From Duncaniella dubosii (GTDB lineage Bacteria > Bacteroidota > Bacteroidia > Bacteroidales > Muribaculaceae): DNA of 64,000 nt. The translations under genes were made by a program, and so were the position numbers. The notes beneath the pieces are model-generated. The model made no database searches and was not told the origin of the DNA. It saw only the letters and a list, made by a program, of their open reading frames with translations. Where the stretch lies: the NCBI RefSeq assembly GCF_004803915.1, contig NZ_CP039396.1, positions 2,728,001 through 2,792,000 of the forward strand, given 5' to 3'. Below are positions 43,670 through 51,734 of the stretch, piece after piece. The number at the start of each line of letters is the position of its first letter. The stretch's first letter is position 1.

Positions 43670-44572
43670 TTAACCAATCTTCGGCGGGGCGAACAGAGCA
43701 TCAAGAGCCTTGCGGTCGATTCTCACATATCTGCCCTCATAACTTCTTGGAATGTCATGTGTCCGGACGTAATGAGAAATCTGGTCACGGGTCATGTTAT
43801 ACCGTGCCATAGCTTCCGGCATGGTGTAGTATTCCGGCTTCAACTCAGACTCAATACCCATAGCCTTGTCAAACTGACGGCGCGAGTAAAACACCTTGCA
43901 CTTGTCCTTACGCTTGCCAATCTTCCGCTCCGACACAAAACGATAGACAGCCTCCTTCGACATGTTGAACTTGGCACATACCTCCTCGACGGAATACCAT
44001 TCTCCGGCTACCGTCTCAGTAGGCTGCTTATCGGCAAGATTATTGTCGATATGTTTACGGCTCCATAGAGTCTTTCCACGGACAACGGTTTTCGGAATAT
44101 TTCGCTCCTTTGCCATCTTAAAAAGCCACGAATTGCTGATACCGAACTTTTCAAGAATCTGCTTGGTCGTGTAAAACTCCTCGATAGGCTCAGCCACCTT
44201 CTTCTCCCTCTTGATATATTCCGGTGGATTCTCAAACATCTTGTCAATGCTTGCTCGGCTGATAAGCGTCTTACCTTTCAGGCGTATGCATGGTATAAGA
44301 CCATCAGCGAGACAGCGGTACACGGAGGACTTACCAATCCCCAATAAAACGGCACATTGTCGTGGTGAAAAGTAGTTACCAGCTGGAATACATCTTTGTT
44401 TTTTGCTCTCGGAAGTCGCATGGTTCTCCTGCTCAACATGGGCTTGCCTGCGCAAAGCCTTGTAAGAATGTTCGCTACATCGCTTTGAACAGAAGCGGGT
44501 AGAGCATTTGTGAGCGATAAATTCCTTACCGCACCACTCGCAGATTTTGTTGATGTCGATTGTACTGCTCAT
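43670..44572 (-). CDS. Zinc-ribbon protein with four tandem HTH domains, element A
   Basis: 300 residues. The N-terminal zinc ribbon (CEWCGKEF, RFCSKRC, about 11-33) is followed by four HTH_17-like domains: FSPRQCAVLLGIGKSSVYRC, FYTTKQILEKFGISNSWLFK, WYSVEEVCAKFNMSKEAVYR and YYTMPEAMARYNMTRDQISH, each with its wing. It parallels 23377-24261. Domain 2 is nearly identical between the proteins while the others differ. An array of four 10-bp repeats lies 29 bp upstream of the start. Likely an element-specific DNA-binding factor for excision or gene control. Confidence 0.85.
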   Translation of the reverse strand: MSSTIDINKICEWCGKEFIAHKCSTRFCSKRCSEHSYKALRRQAHVEQENHATSESKKQRCIPAGNYFSPRQCAVLLGIGKSSVYRCLADGLIPCIRLKGKTLISRASIDKMFENPPEYIKREKKVAEPIEEFYTTKQILEKFGISNSWLFKMAKERNIPKTVVRGKTLWSRKHIDNNLADKQPTETVAGEWYSVEEVCAKFNMSKEAVYRFVSERKIGKRKDKCKVFYSRRQFDKAMGIESELKPEYYTMPEAMARYNMTRDQISHYVRTHDIPRSYEGRYVRIDRKALDALFAPPKIG

Positions 44573-44600
44573 CGGTTATTTCTGTTAAAATCCATTCAAA

Positions 44601-44640
44601 AGTGTCCTAGCGCGTCCCACTGTGTCCCAGAGTGTCCCAA
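44601..44640. repeat. Four 10-bp-phased direct repeats, element A (GTCCC type)
   Basis: Units at 44601, 44611, 44621 and 44631: AGTGTCCTAG, CGCGTCCCAC, TGTGTCCCAG, AGTGTCCCAA. Followed by TCCACAACC as in element B. Confidence 0.8.
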
Positions 44641-44753
44641 CACTCCACAACCTCGGAAGAGGCGCAACTGAAACCACGGAAACGGTACAATCGCGGTACA
44701 GGAAATCGCTAAAATCGACCAAAATGTGCAAAAATCGGATATTTTGACCAATA

Positions 44754-44779
44754 AAAAACGCCCCTGAAAAGAGGCGTTT
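44754..44779 (-). terminator. Terminator inside the right end of element A
   Basis: AAACGCC...GGCGTTT hairpin with a run of T on the minus strand. About 45 bp beyond the mnmE stop, so it probably now terminates mnmE transcription as well as insulating the element. Confidence 0.8.
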
Positions 44780-44821
44780 CGTATTATTTATTAGCTAATT
44801 ATGTGATTATCAAGTGTATAC

Positions 44822-46360
44822 CTATTTACCGATGCAAAACCGTTCAAATATAGTTTTAAGCAGATCGTCGGTGGTTATTGTGCCGGTGATGGATGAAAGG
44901 TGGTGGATTGTTTCGCGGAGGTCTTGGGCTATGAAGTCGCCGGAGAGACCTGTGTTAATGCCATCGATTACGCGGATTAATGATAATTTGGCGTGGGTAA
45001 GGGCTTCATAATGGCGGGCATTTGTTACTATTAAATCAGCATTACCGCTTTCATCCGCGCCGGAATATCTGTGGAGCTGTTTTAACAATGAAGAGATGTT
45101 CAGTCCTGTCGAGGCGGATATATAGAGTAGGGGAGTATCGGTGGTACTGGTTGATTCGGTAAACAGAGCGAATGATGGATTCATGCTACTTACGCCAAAC
45201 GTTTTGGTGGTGAAATTTTCATTGACATGTTTTTCATCTTTCATCGCATCATCTGTAGAATCGATGCCTACGGAATCGCCATTCACTAAATTGATAGGCC
45301 TATTGCAGACAGAGGAATGCAATGTGTCTATCTTGTTGACAGCGACAATCAGATTTGAACCTTCCGGCAGATGTGCTGCTATCGACTTGCGGAATGTCTG
45401 AAATCGTTCTTGTGGCATGTCGGGTGTAACGAGCCAGATGACTATGCGTGCTTTGGAGATAGCTGTGTAAGAACGCTCGATTCCGAGATTTTCAACAGCA
45501 TCAGCGGTTTCACGGATACCGGCAGTGTCAATAAACCTATAAAGCACGCCGTCAATCTCCATCGTATCTTCGATTGTGTCACGTGTTGTTCCCGGAATAT
45601 CACTTACGATGGCACGATTGTCATTCAGTAACAGATTGAGCAGAGTGGATTTTCCGGCGTTTGGCTCGCCAATGATTGCCACCGGAACCCCCTCTTTAAG
45701 CGCCGATCCGGTAGAAAACGACGATACGAGGGAGGATATTCTTGTCAGGAGTTGTTCGGCAAGATTTTTTAAATGCTGGCGTGAGGCGAATTCAACATCT
45801 TCTTCCGAGAAATCGAGTTCGAGTTCAAGCAGCGATGCAATCTCAATCAGCTGATCACGCAACTCTGAAATATGTTTTGAGAAATCGCCTCTCATCTGTG
45901 AGGCGGCAAGGCGGTGGGCGCTGCGCGACGAAGCTGCGATTACGTCGGCAACGGCTTCGGCCTGTGCAAGATCAAGACGGCCGTTGGCAAATGCACGTCT
46001 GGTAAATTCTCCTGCTTCCGCCATGCGACATCCGCGACGAATCAGAAGATTGAGCAATTCACGTTGAATCCATTTTGAGCCGTGGACAGAGATTTCAACG
46101 ACGTTTTCTCCTGTAAAAGAGCGTGGGGCTCGGAATACCGTAGCGACGGCTGTGTCGAGTGGTTCCTCCTCGTTTTCAGGGTCGATTATGTCTCCGAGGT
46201 GTGCTGTGTGGCTCGTGACCTCTGATAATTTGCGGCCACGCCAGATGGTGTCTACGATGTTGAATGCTTCCGGTCCGCTCACGCGAATTATGGCAATGCC
46301 TCCCACTCCTGAAGGAGTGGAAATGGCGCAGATGGTGTCTGAATCAAGTTGCTGGTACAT
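44822..46360 (-). CDS. mnmE: tRNA modification GTPase MnmE; integration target
   Basis: 512 residues. The N-terminal folate-binding domain (ICAISTPSGVGGIAIIRVSG) is followed by a helical domain split by the G domain with GEPNAGKSTLLN (G1), DTAGIRET (G3) and VNKID (G4). The C-terminus is FERFCIGK, whose Cys is needed for tRNA U34 modification together with MnmG. It is about 55 residues longer than typical because of a Ser/Thr/Asn-rich insert after G4. The last codons overlap the att core, and element A supplies the final Lys and stop. A -7 box TAAATTTG at 46366-46373 implies an almost leaderless mRNA. Confidence 0.97.
   Translation of the reverse strand: MYQQLDSDTICAISTPSGVGGIAIIRVSGPEAFNIVDTIWRGRKLSEVTSHTAHLGDIIDPENEEEPLDTAVATVFRAPRSFTGENVVEISVHGSKWIQRELLNLLIRRGCRMAEAGEFTRRAFANGRLDLAQAEAVADVIAASSRSAHRLAASQMRGDFSKHISELRDQLIEIASLLELELDFSEEDVEFASRQHLKNLAEQLLTRISSLVSSFSTGSALKEGVPVAIIGEPNAGKSTLLNLLLNDNRAIVSDIPGTTRDTIEDTMEIDGVLYRFIDTAGIRETADAVENLGIERSYTAISKARIVIWLVTPDMPQERFQTFRKSIAAHLPEGSNLIVAVNKIDTLHSSVCNRPINLVNGDSVGIDSTDDAMKDEKHVNENFTTKTFGVSSMNPSFALFTESTSTTDTPLLYISASTGLNISSLLKQLHRYSGADESGNADLIVTNARHYEALTHAKLSLIRVIDGINTGLSGDFIAQDLRETIHHLSSITGTITTDDLLKTIFERFCIGK
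44826..44836. other. att core at the mnmE / element A junction
   Basis: TTACCGATGCA. On the coding (minus) strand TGCATCGGTAAATAG encodes Cys-Ile-Gly-Lys-stop of MnmE. It differs from the other two cores only at the third base. Confidence 0.8.
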
Positions 46361-46486
46361 GTTCGCAAATTTACAACAAAAAATGCGAGATACCTACTTC
46401 GCCGTGATAAAAATGTCGGGATTGTGATAGTTTGTATGCTGTTTACATTGTTTATTCGTCGGTTTGTGCCATTGTTCAAAAATTAG

Positions 46487-46987
46487 TCATAAATTCCTAT
46501 GGGCTAATACCACGGTGTAGCTTCCGGCGTTATATGTAATCCCGGTTTCCTGAAAGCCGTTCTTATGCCAGAAATGCTCAGCGTGTAAGTTGCCTTTAGC
46601 CCAGCCGAGTCGAAGGCCGGTAATTCCTGATTTTTTCATATATTGGCATAGCTCATCAATAATACAGCTCCCGATTCCTGTATTCTGAATTAACAGAGAT
46701 GTCATAAAGAAACCGATAAAAGCATTTTGCTCTTTCGGATACGACATTATTAAGTCCATCACAGCTATTAATTCTTTTCCGTTATAGTAGCCTATATAGT
46801 ATTTGTCGGATATGTCTTTTCCGTCAGGCAAAGCTTTCATATCATTAAGAATACTATGTTTCGTGACAAATGGCGGACAATATCTGTAATAAGACTCGTT
46901 TCTAATACACAACGAGTATATGTCTTGAACATCTGCGATATTCAACCGGCGGACATTGTAATTGGAGGAAAGCAAAGCAATGTTCAT
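46487..46987 (-). CDS. GNAT family N-acetyltransferase
   Basis: 166 residues. GNAT core with IGFFMTSLLIQNTGIGSCII as beta4/motif A (acetyl-CoA phosphate loop, here N-T-G-I-G-S) and ITGLRLGWAKGNLHAEHFWH as the motif B region, ending HKNGFQETG. Single domain, substrate not predictable. It lies 127 bp upstream of mnmE and 7 bp after the DUF6194 gene on the same strand. Confidence 0.85.
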   Translation of the reverse strand: MNIALLSSNYNVRRLNIADVQDIYSLCIRNESYYRYCPPFVTKHSILNDMKALPDGKDISDKYYIGYYNGKELIAVMDLIMSYPKEQNAFIGFFMTSLLIQNTGIGSCIIDELCQYMKKSGITGLRLGWAKGNLHAEHFWHKNGFQETGITYNAGSYTVVLAHRNL

Positions 46988-46994
46988 TGTGATT

Positions 46995-47471
46995 TTATAT
47001 TTTTATCTCCGCAGCCCTTGTCTTTCTTTTACCGAATTTCTCTTTCGCGTATTCGTAAGATTCAAGGATGTAAGGCTTCAATGATTCAAATGTCGTTTCA
47101 GATGGAGTCAAAGCGCAAATCCACCCCATCCACGCATAGACCGGATGTGGCATAATGACATCCTTTGCAGTAAAGTCATACGGCATATCCACAATACAGC
47201 CCTTGTTCGGGCGTTGTGGCAATTCTGCGAATAAAGTGCGGAATGTCTGTTTTCTGACTCCAATATTCACACGCCACACACCATCGCGGTCAAGGCGGGA
47301 AGCCCGGTCATTGTCGCCATCCTTTTCTTTGATTGTCAATACATACACGCCACGTTTCAACACACCGCCGGGATTGTAGAAGACCCCACGCTCGCCCCAG
47401 CTGTTTACCTCGACAAGCCCGTCAAAGTTGTCAAGGCAATATTTCATAATGTCATCAGGTGTAATAGCCAT
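46995..47471 (-). CDS. DUF6194 family protein
   Basis: 158 residues matching DUF6194: MAITPDDIMKYCLDNFDGLV, VNSWGERGVFYNPGG, ASRLDRDGVWRVNIGVRKQT and VIMPHPVYAWMGWICALTPS. The SRLDR-G-WRVNI and PHPVY-WMGW blocks are diagnostic. YjbR/MmcQ-like small soluble protein of unknown role. Part of the compact gene run 46.5-50.7 kb. Confidence 0.8.
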   Translation of the reverse strand: MAITPDDIMKYCLDNFDGLVEVNSWGERGVFYNPGGVLKRGVYVLTIKEKDGDNDRASRLDRDGVWRVNIGVRKQTFRTLFAELPQRPNKGCIVDMPYDFTAKDVIMPHPVYAWMGWICALTPSETTFESLKPYILESYEYAKEKFGKRKTRAAEIKI

Positions 47472-47478
47472 ATTTCAA

Positions 47479-48078
47479 TCAAGATTCGTTTATCAACCGA
47501 TACATCAAGGCAATATCCTCCGATGCCATTTGGAATTTTGATTTCTCAATCAGAATGTTCTGTCCGGTCATAATGTAAGAGGGTATAATGCGTATTCCTT
47601 TATGGAAAATCTCAGTGTTACGCAATTTGTAGGTAGATATACTTGGAACTGCATTTTTCCCGGTTGCCTTTTTGATTATCATATTAAAGGCTTTTTTCGC
47701 CACATCACCCATCAGCATGACAACCTGAAGATTAGGCAACAGATCAAGCTCCTTTTCAAGATACGGCAGACTTTCTTCAATACTATCCTTTGAAACTGTG
47801 TATTCCGATTTGGGTGTCTTGACGGCATTGGTGATGTAGATGTTGAGGTTCAATATATCCTGAATACCACTTACCTCTATCCCCGCCTTTCGGAACAGCG
47901 GGATTGTAGTCGACATATATGCGGAGTCAGACTTTCCATAGAAATCATCGTCAGAATCAACCGGGACAACTTCGTTTATCAAGATAGCCCGTATCTTTTC
48001 CGGCTCAATATTTACGTCATTAAGCCGCAGAAATTCTGTATCACCACAGAGTTGTTGCAGTTGCGATTTTATATTCAT
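47479..48078 (-). CDS. Uracil-DNA glycosylase-family protein
   Basis: 199 residues. Contains AILINEVVPVDSDDDFYGKS in the position of the family GxxP-type loop, DILNLNIYITNAVKTPKSEY (NAVKxP) and LQVVMLMGDVAKKAF (strand before the second catalytic region). The final part resembles PSYIMTGQNILIEK, in place of the canonical HPS loop. Probably a divergent member of the UDG superfamily; enzymatic activity is uncertain because the His loop is altered. Confidence 0.65.
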   Translation of the reverse strand: MNIKSQLQQLCGDTEFLRLNDVNIEPEKIRAILINEVVPVDSDDDFYGKSDSAYMSTTIPLFRKAGIEVSGIQDILNLNIYITNAVKTPKSEYTVSKDSIEESLPYLEKELDLLPNLQVVMLMGDVAKKAFNMIIKKATGKNAVPSISTYKLRNTEIFHKGIRIIPSYIMTGQNILIEKSKFQMASEDIALMYRLINES

Positions 48079-48081
48079 GAT

Positions 48082-49065
48082 TCATCTACGATTCAAATGG
48101 TTGACCATTAAATAATCATGCTCTCGCTCTACGATAGTCTCAAACCCGAATTTGCGGTATATACTTACGGCATAATTGGTCTTATCGACTGACAGTGAAA
48201 CCTTTTTATATCCATTCTCGCAAAGCGTGTTCAATAAGGATTCCAATAGTCGGCTGCCTATACCTCTTCCACGATATTCCGGATATAGCGAAATTGCCAA
48301 TTCCGGAATGGAGGCATCGACTTTGCCGTATGAACACCCAAGTCTTGACCATGCCGCACCGACAATGGCACCGCCGATTATTGCCACACGGCAGAAATCG
48401 CCGGTGCGCGATCCGAATCCATTCACATAAGCCCATATCATCGGTTCCTGAAGAACTATTCTCGAAACTTTCGGTGCGTCCTGCGGTTGGAATATCGCCT
48501 CATAAAGAAACTCGGTAAGCAGAGGTATCTCGTCTGACTTAATATCGCGAATTATGGCATCTGCATATTGTCCCATTTCAATGCAGTTCCACGTTTCACC
48601 AAGACATGGGTAGCTCTCAGTGTCCTGCCGTGAAACACGATGAAATCCAGCCGCCTCATAGCAATGGATGGCTGCGGGGTTATTGTCAAATACCCCAAGT
48701 GACACTCTCGTGGCTCCAAGCGTTTCAAAAGCATATTTTACAGCCATTGAGACAAGAGCTTTCCCTAAACCGATGCCGCGCTTTGAATCATCGACAATGA
48801 CAAAGCCCAATCGTTGTTCAGTCGTATCTTCGGCAGGAGTGCGCAATGTGATGTATCCTACAATCTCATCGTCATCTGTCATTGTCAGGGCATGCGAGCG
48901 TTGGCCGTCAATATACCGCTCGTGATATGAATTCATATCTTCGGGCGTTACGGGATAATGCTCATACCTGTCGGCGCACCATTGGCGCATAAGGTATTCG
49001 CTTTTCAGCCATGATGTGATTATCACAGCATCAGCAGGCTGATATGGGCGTAATGTGAGGTTCAT
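48082..49065 (-). CDS. Tandem-GNAT N-acetyltransferase
   Basis: 327 residues from ATG 49065 (a GTG start 4 codons upstream is possible). Two GNAT domains are present. The first (about 1-165) has VDDSKRGIGLGKALVSMAVK and the second (about 170-325) has LYPEYRGRGIGSRLLESLL, both with the R/K-G-I/x-G-x-G/S acetyl-CoA loop. The 5' end overlaps the tautomerase gene. Substrate unknown. Confidence 0.85.
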   Translation of the reverse strand: MNLTLRPYQPADAVIITSWLKSEYLMRQWCADRYEHYPVTPEDMNSYHERYIDGQRSHALTMTDDDEIVGYITLRTPAEDTTEQRLGFVIVDDSKRGIGLGKALVSMAVKYAFETLGATRVSLGVFDNNPAAIHCYEAAGFHRVSRQDTESYPCLGETWNCIEMGQYADAIIRDIKSDEIPLLTEFLYEAIFQPQDAPKVSRIVLQEPMIWAYVNGFGSRTGDFCRVAIIGGAIVGAAWSRLGCSYGKVDASIPELAISLYPEYRGRGIGSRLLESLLNTLCENGYKKVSLSVDKTNYAVSIYRKFGFETIVEREHDYLMVNHLNRR

Positions 49066-49261
49066 GGCTGTAGTCACGTTTTATCTCGCCGATTGATTTG
49101 CCTCCGATGCCAAAGTTTTCGTCGGGCAGTTCTTTGATGGTAACGGTGAAGAACTGCTCCGGGATATGGGTTATCTCGGAGGCCGTGGCAGTAAGCCTCT
49201 CAATCAACTGTTTCTTCTGTTCAGCGGTCAACCGTCCGCTTTCTATTGATATGTAGGGCAT
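49031..49261 (-). CDS. 4-oxalocrotonate tautomerase-family protein
   Basis: 76 residues, MPYISIESGRLTAEQKKQLI. Pro2 becomes the N-terminal catalytic base after Met removal; FFTVTIKELPDENFGIGGKS carries the later conserved strand and loop. Length is slightly above the 62-residue classical members. It overlaps the acetyltransferase genes on both sides by 35-41 bp, in a very compressed gene run. Confidence 0.82.
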   Translation of the reverse strand: MPYISIESGRLTAEQKKQLIERLTATASEITHIPEQFFTVTIKELPDENFGIGGKSIGEIKRDYSHEPHITPISAC

Positions 49262-49784
49262 TGTAGTCTTCTTTTGTCATGCGATAAAAGTGTTCGGTGC
49301 GCTTGTCTCCAAGAGGTGAAACGGTTTCGTGATTGGTATGATGGTACTTGAATCCGCATTTCTCAATGACGCGTTTCGATTTGACGTTGCCATCGTAGTG
49401 ACCACACCACACAGCGTCAAGACCAAGTTCATTGAAGCATCGTGAAAGCAATGCTTCAACTGCTTCGGGAATAAGACCTTGCCCCCAATAAGGCTTGCCA
49501 ATCCAGTAGCCGATCTCCGCTTCATCCTGCGTCATGTCTGCTGAGTGAAGGCCGTTGGAAAACATTATTCCACAACTGCCAACTGGCTCATTGGTGTTTT
49601 TTAATACAACCGCATAGACTTCAGGAGCGGCAAAAACGGTGCGTATGATTTCAAGGCTATTACCGACACTGGTGTGCGGAGGCCATCCGGCAATTGGTCC
49701 GATGTCAGGGTCACTCGCATATCTGTAAAGTGATTCGGCATCGGATTCCTGCCAGGGTCTCAATATCAATCTGTCAGTCTGCAT
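49221..49784 (-). CDS. GNAT acetyltransferase, RimJ/RimL-like
   Basis: 187 residues. The N-terminus TDRLILRPWQESDAESLYRY is the RimJ/RimL-type opening. EIGYWIGKPYWGQGLIPEAV is the acetyl-CoA loop and VKSKRVIEKCGFKY the motif B helix. Likely acts on protein N-termini or small amines. The start codon overlaps the stop of the preceding YCII gene. Confidence 0.88.
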   Translation of the reverse strand: MQTDRLILRPWQESDAESLYRYASDPDIGPIAGWPPHTSVGNSLEIIRTVFAAPEVYAVVLKNTNEPVGSCGIMFSNGLHSADMTQDEAEIGYWIGKPYWGQGLIPEAVEALLSRCFNELGLDAVWCGHYDGNVKSKRVIEKCGFKYHHTNHETVSPLGDKRTEHFYRMTKEDYNALHINRKRTVDR

Positions 49785-50074
49785 TATTCGAGGATATTTT
49801 TCAAGTTGTCATTTAGAAACATTGTCGGTGTAAACTCTACAATCTGATAGTCGGCAATGCCATTGATGTTGAACGGATCTTGAACAATGATGGAATCCAC
49901 GGCCTCACGATTGTCGGCCTTTATCATTATCACACCGCCAATGCGTGGAGTCTGCGGTCCTGAGACAATAAAATCGCCTGCGGCATAATGCTCGGCAAGA
50001 TAGTCGCAATGTGTCTGAAGGAAGCGGTCAACTTCTTCAATCGGTTTCTTGTATGTAAGGATTGCGATAAACAT
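49784..50074 (-). CDS. YCII-related domain protein
   Basis: 96 residues, dimeric alpha-beta barrel type: MFIAILTYKKPIEEVDRFLQ, HYAAGDFIVSGPQTPRIGGV, DPFNINGIADYQIVEFTPT. The conserved SGP, GG and DPF blocks and the His at position 23 fit YCII proteins. Small-molecule binding or degradation role unknown. Confidence 0.88.
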   Translation of the reverse strand: MFIAILTYKKPIEEVDRFLQTHCDYLAEHYAAGDFIVSGPQTPRIGGVIMIKADNREAVDSIIVQDPFNINGIADYQIVEFTPTMFLNDNLKNILE

Positions 50075-50080
50075 GGCTGT

Positions 50081-50350
50081 TCAATTTTTCCAGCGTTTGA
50101 GATGCGGGAAAAACTGACGCATCTGCTCCTTCATCTGTTCGACCGTGAGATTCTGACCTGAGTTCTTGTTTATCTCATCGGTGAACTGAGCGCAGTGGTC
50201 AATCATCTGCTCCATTGTCATATCCTGCGTGAACTTGCCGTCTTTGTAGCAGTAAATGCAGAAATCCTCGTTTGGTGTGCCGTCGGCATTCGTGCCGAGT
50301 ACTTCATTTGTGAGCGGCATTTCGCAGCTCTGACAGAATTTCATTTCCAT
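50081..50350 (-). CDS. Putative zinc-ribbon domain protein
   Basis: 89 residues. The zinc-binding cluster is MKFCQSCEMPLTNEVLGTN and EDFCIYCYKDGKF (two C-x2-C pairs, residues about 5-35), followed by a helical domain with MEQMIDHCAQ and MKEQMRQFFPHLKRW. This matches the common zinc_ribbon_2 family of small uncharacterised proteins. It starts 4 bp after the HxlR gene and is likely under its control. Confidence 0.85.
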   Translation of the reverse strand: MEMKFCQSCEMPLTNEVLGTNADGTPNEDFCIYCYKDGKFTQDMTMEQMIDHCAQFTDEINKNSGQNLTVEQMKEQMRQFFPHLKRWKN

Positions 50351-50354
50351 ATCG

Positions 50355-50705
50355 TTAGTAATGTTTTTGTCGGTTTTTTATTATCTGTTCAAAATTCTCG
50401 CGCCCCCAGTTGAGCAGAGCCTCGACATGTGGCAGCAATGTCTTGCCGAACTCCGTCACCGAGTATTCCGTGCGCGGAGGGACATCCGGGAAAAGTTCGC
50501 GGCGGATTATGCCGTCGGTGGTTAACTGCCTTAAGACCTGCGACAGCACCTTCTCCGATACCGACGGGATGGTGCGGTACAGCTCGTTAAAGCGCACCGG
50601 CCCGTTCTCGGAAATCTTCATGAGAACCACCAGAGCCCACTTGTTGCCGAGCCATTCAAGCATCGGAGCCGCTTTGCAATATTCGTAGTCAAGTTTTTTA
50701 GCCAT
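50355..50705 (-). CDS. HxlR-family transcriptional regulator
   Basis: 116 residues with the HxlR winged-helix pattern: CKAAPMLEWLGNKWALVVLM, RFNELYRTIPSVSEKVLSQV, LRQLTTDGIIRRELFPDVPP and VTEFGKTLLPHVEALLNWG. The N-terminal Cys often acts as a redox or ligand sensor in this family. First gene of the leftward run to mnmE and divergent from the radical SAM gene, so the 136-bp gap between them may hold a shared operator. A truncated copy is at 53041-53142. Confidence 0.9.
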   Translation of the reverse strand: MAKKLDYEYCKAAPMLEWLGNKWALVVLMKISENGPVRFNELYRTIPSVSEKVLSQVLRQLTTDGIIRRELFPDVPPRTEYSVTEFGKTLLPHVEALLNWGRENFEQIIKNRQKHY

Positions 50706-50840
50706 AACCGGGGTTGCAAAAAAGACTGATTATGAGCAACACAAACTTTCCGGTAAGGGTCAAACCCGTAGGTAAGTTATTGCTCCCGCTCTGATAATCA
50801 TCTAATTTTGCACCACGAAGTTACAAAAAATAATCGAGAT

Positions 50841-51734
50841 ATGATGTATCCGCAACTACATTTCACCAGGCAGGTGTGGCGTCCGCCATACGAGGCCGGT
50901 TCCCAGCTTCTTCAGATTACATCCGGCTGCACATGGCACAAGTGCAAATTCTGTAGTCTTTATCATGGAACTCCGTTCCGTATGTCACCGCTGTCGGAGG
51001 TGGAGGAAGACCTTAAAGTCATCCGTCAATGGCAACCGCGAGCCCGACGTGTCTATCTCACCGGAGCAAATCCTTTTGCATTGAGTTACAACCGACTGAT
51101 GGATGTGGCTCTTCTACTAAGGAAATACCTTCCTAACATAGCATCGTTCGGAATGTTCGCACGTGTGACAGACATTGCACCAAAATCGGTGGAGGAACTG
51201 AAAAATCTCCGTCACATGAAGCTCGACAGTATCAATATCGGTATCGAGACAGCTCACGACGAGACACTCGAAAGAATGAACAAGGGTTATCACGCATCGG
51301 ACATTCTTGAGCAATTGTCGAAACTCGACGAGGCCGGTATCCGTTACAACGTGTTCTATCTTAACGGGCTCGGAGGAAAAGGAAAAGGAGTGGAAAGTGC
51401 CGTGGCAACAGCCGACATCCTCAATCAGCTCCATCCCTGCATCATCAACATCGTATCGCTCACGATATTTCCTGAATCACAGCTGTATCAGGAAGTGCTC
51501 AACGGCACTTATGAGGAAGAACCTGAAATCGAGAGGCTCATGGAGATGCGCACACTGATTGACCGACTGAAAATAAAGGTCAATCTGCTTGGCCATCACG
51601 TTTCCAATACGGTGCCGGTAACCGGAGCTTTACCTTACGATAGACTCGCGTTGCTCCGTGAATTTGACAAAGCGATAGCCGAATTTCCTGAAAAGGAGCT
51701 AAAGGCATATCGCAATCGGATATGGCATCTTTGA
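50841..51734 (+). CDS. Radical SAM protein
   Basis: 297 residues from ATG 50841 (a TTG 11 codons upstream is disfavoured). The iron-sulfur motif is GCTWHKCKFCSLYHG (Cys-x4-Cys-x2-Cys, about residue 33), and the SAM-binding region continues with RVYLTGANPFAL and LDSINIGIETAHDE. Elp3-like/B12-independent class of radical SAM enzymes found next to stress or regulator genes; substrate unknown. It is divergent from the HxlR regulator. Its 5' end has been partly duplicated near 53.2 kb. Confidence 0.88.
   Translation: MMYPQLHFTRQVWRPPYEAGSQLLQITSGCTWHKCKFCSLYHGTPFRMSPLSEVEEDLKVIRQWQPRARRVYLTGANPFALSYNRLMDVALLLRKYLPNIASFGMFARVTDIAPKSVEELKNLRHMKLDSINIGIETAHDETLERMNKGYHASDILEQLSKLDEAGIRYNVFYLNGLGGKGKGVESAVATADILNQLHPCIINIVSLTIFPESQLYQEVLNGTYEEEPEIERLMEMRTLIDRLKIKVNLLGHHVSNTVPVTGALPYDRLALLREFDKAIAEFPEKELKAYRNRIWHL

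Larger units (their letters stand above)
24527..44836 (-). mobile_element. Element A: integrative mobilizable element, about 20.3 kb, adjoining mnmE
   Basis: Bounded by the cores at 24527 and 44826. Backbone from the right: four-HTH protein, tyrosine recombinase, membrane protein, wHTH, DUF3987, MobC-like protein, relaxase. Cargo: Vsr, two cytosine-5 methyltransferases, a one-chain R-M enzyme, SIR2, HerA, two accessory proteins and Fic. There are no conjugation genes. Being next to the intact mnmE, it is probably the most recent arrival in the stack. Confidence 0.75.

Noticed and set aside
24301..44640. The 10-bp repeat arrays considered as CRISPR arrays
   Set aside because: Units are 10 bp, without spacers, only four copies, and no cas genes are near.
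669..44836. Reading the two elements as self-transmissible conjugative elements
   Set aside because: No coupling protein, VirB4-like ATPase or other Tra genes are seen; only relaxase and MobC-like genes are present.
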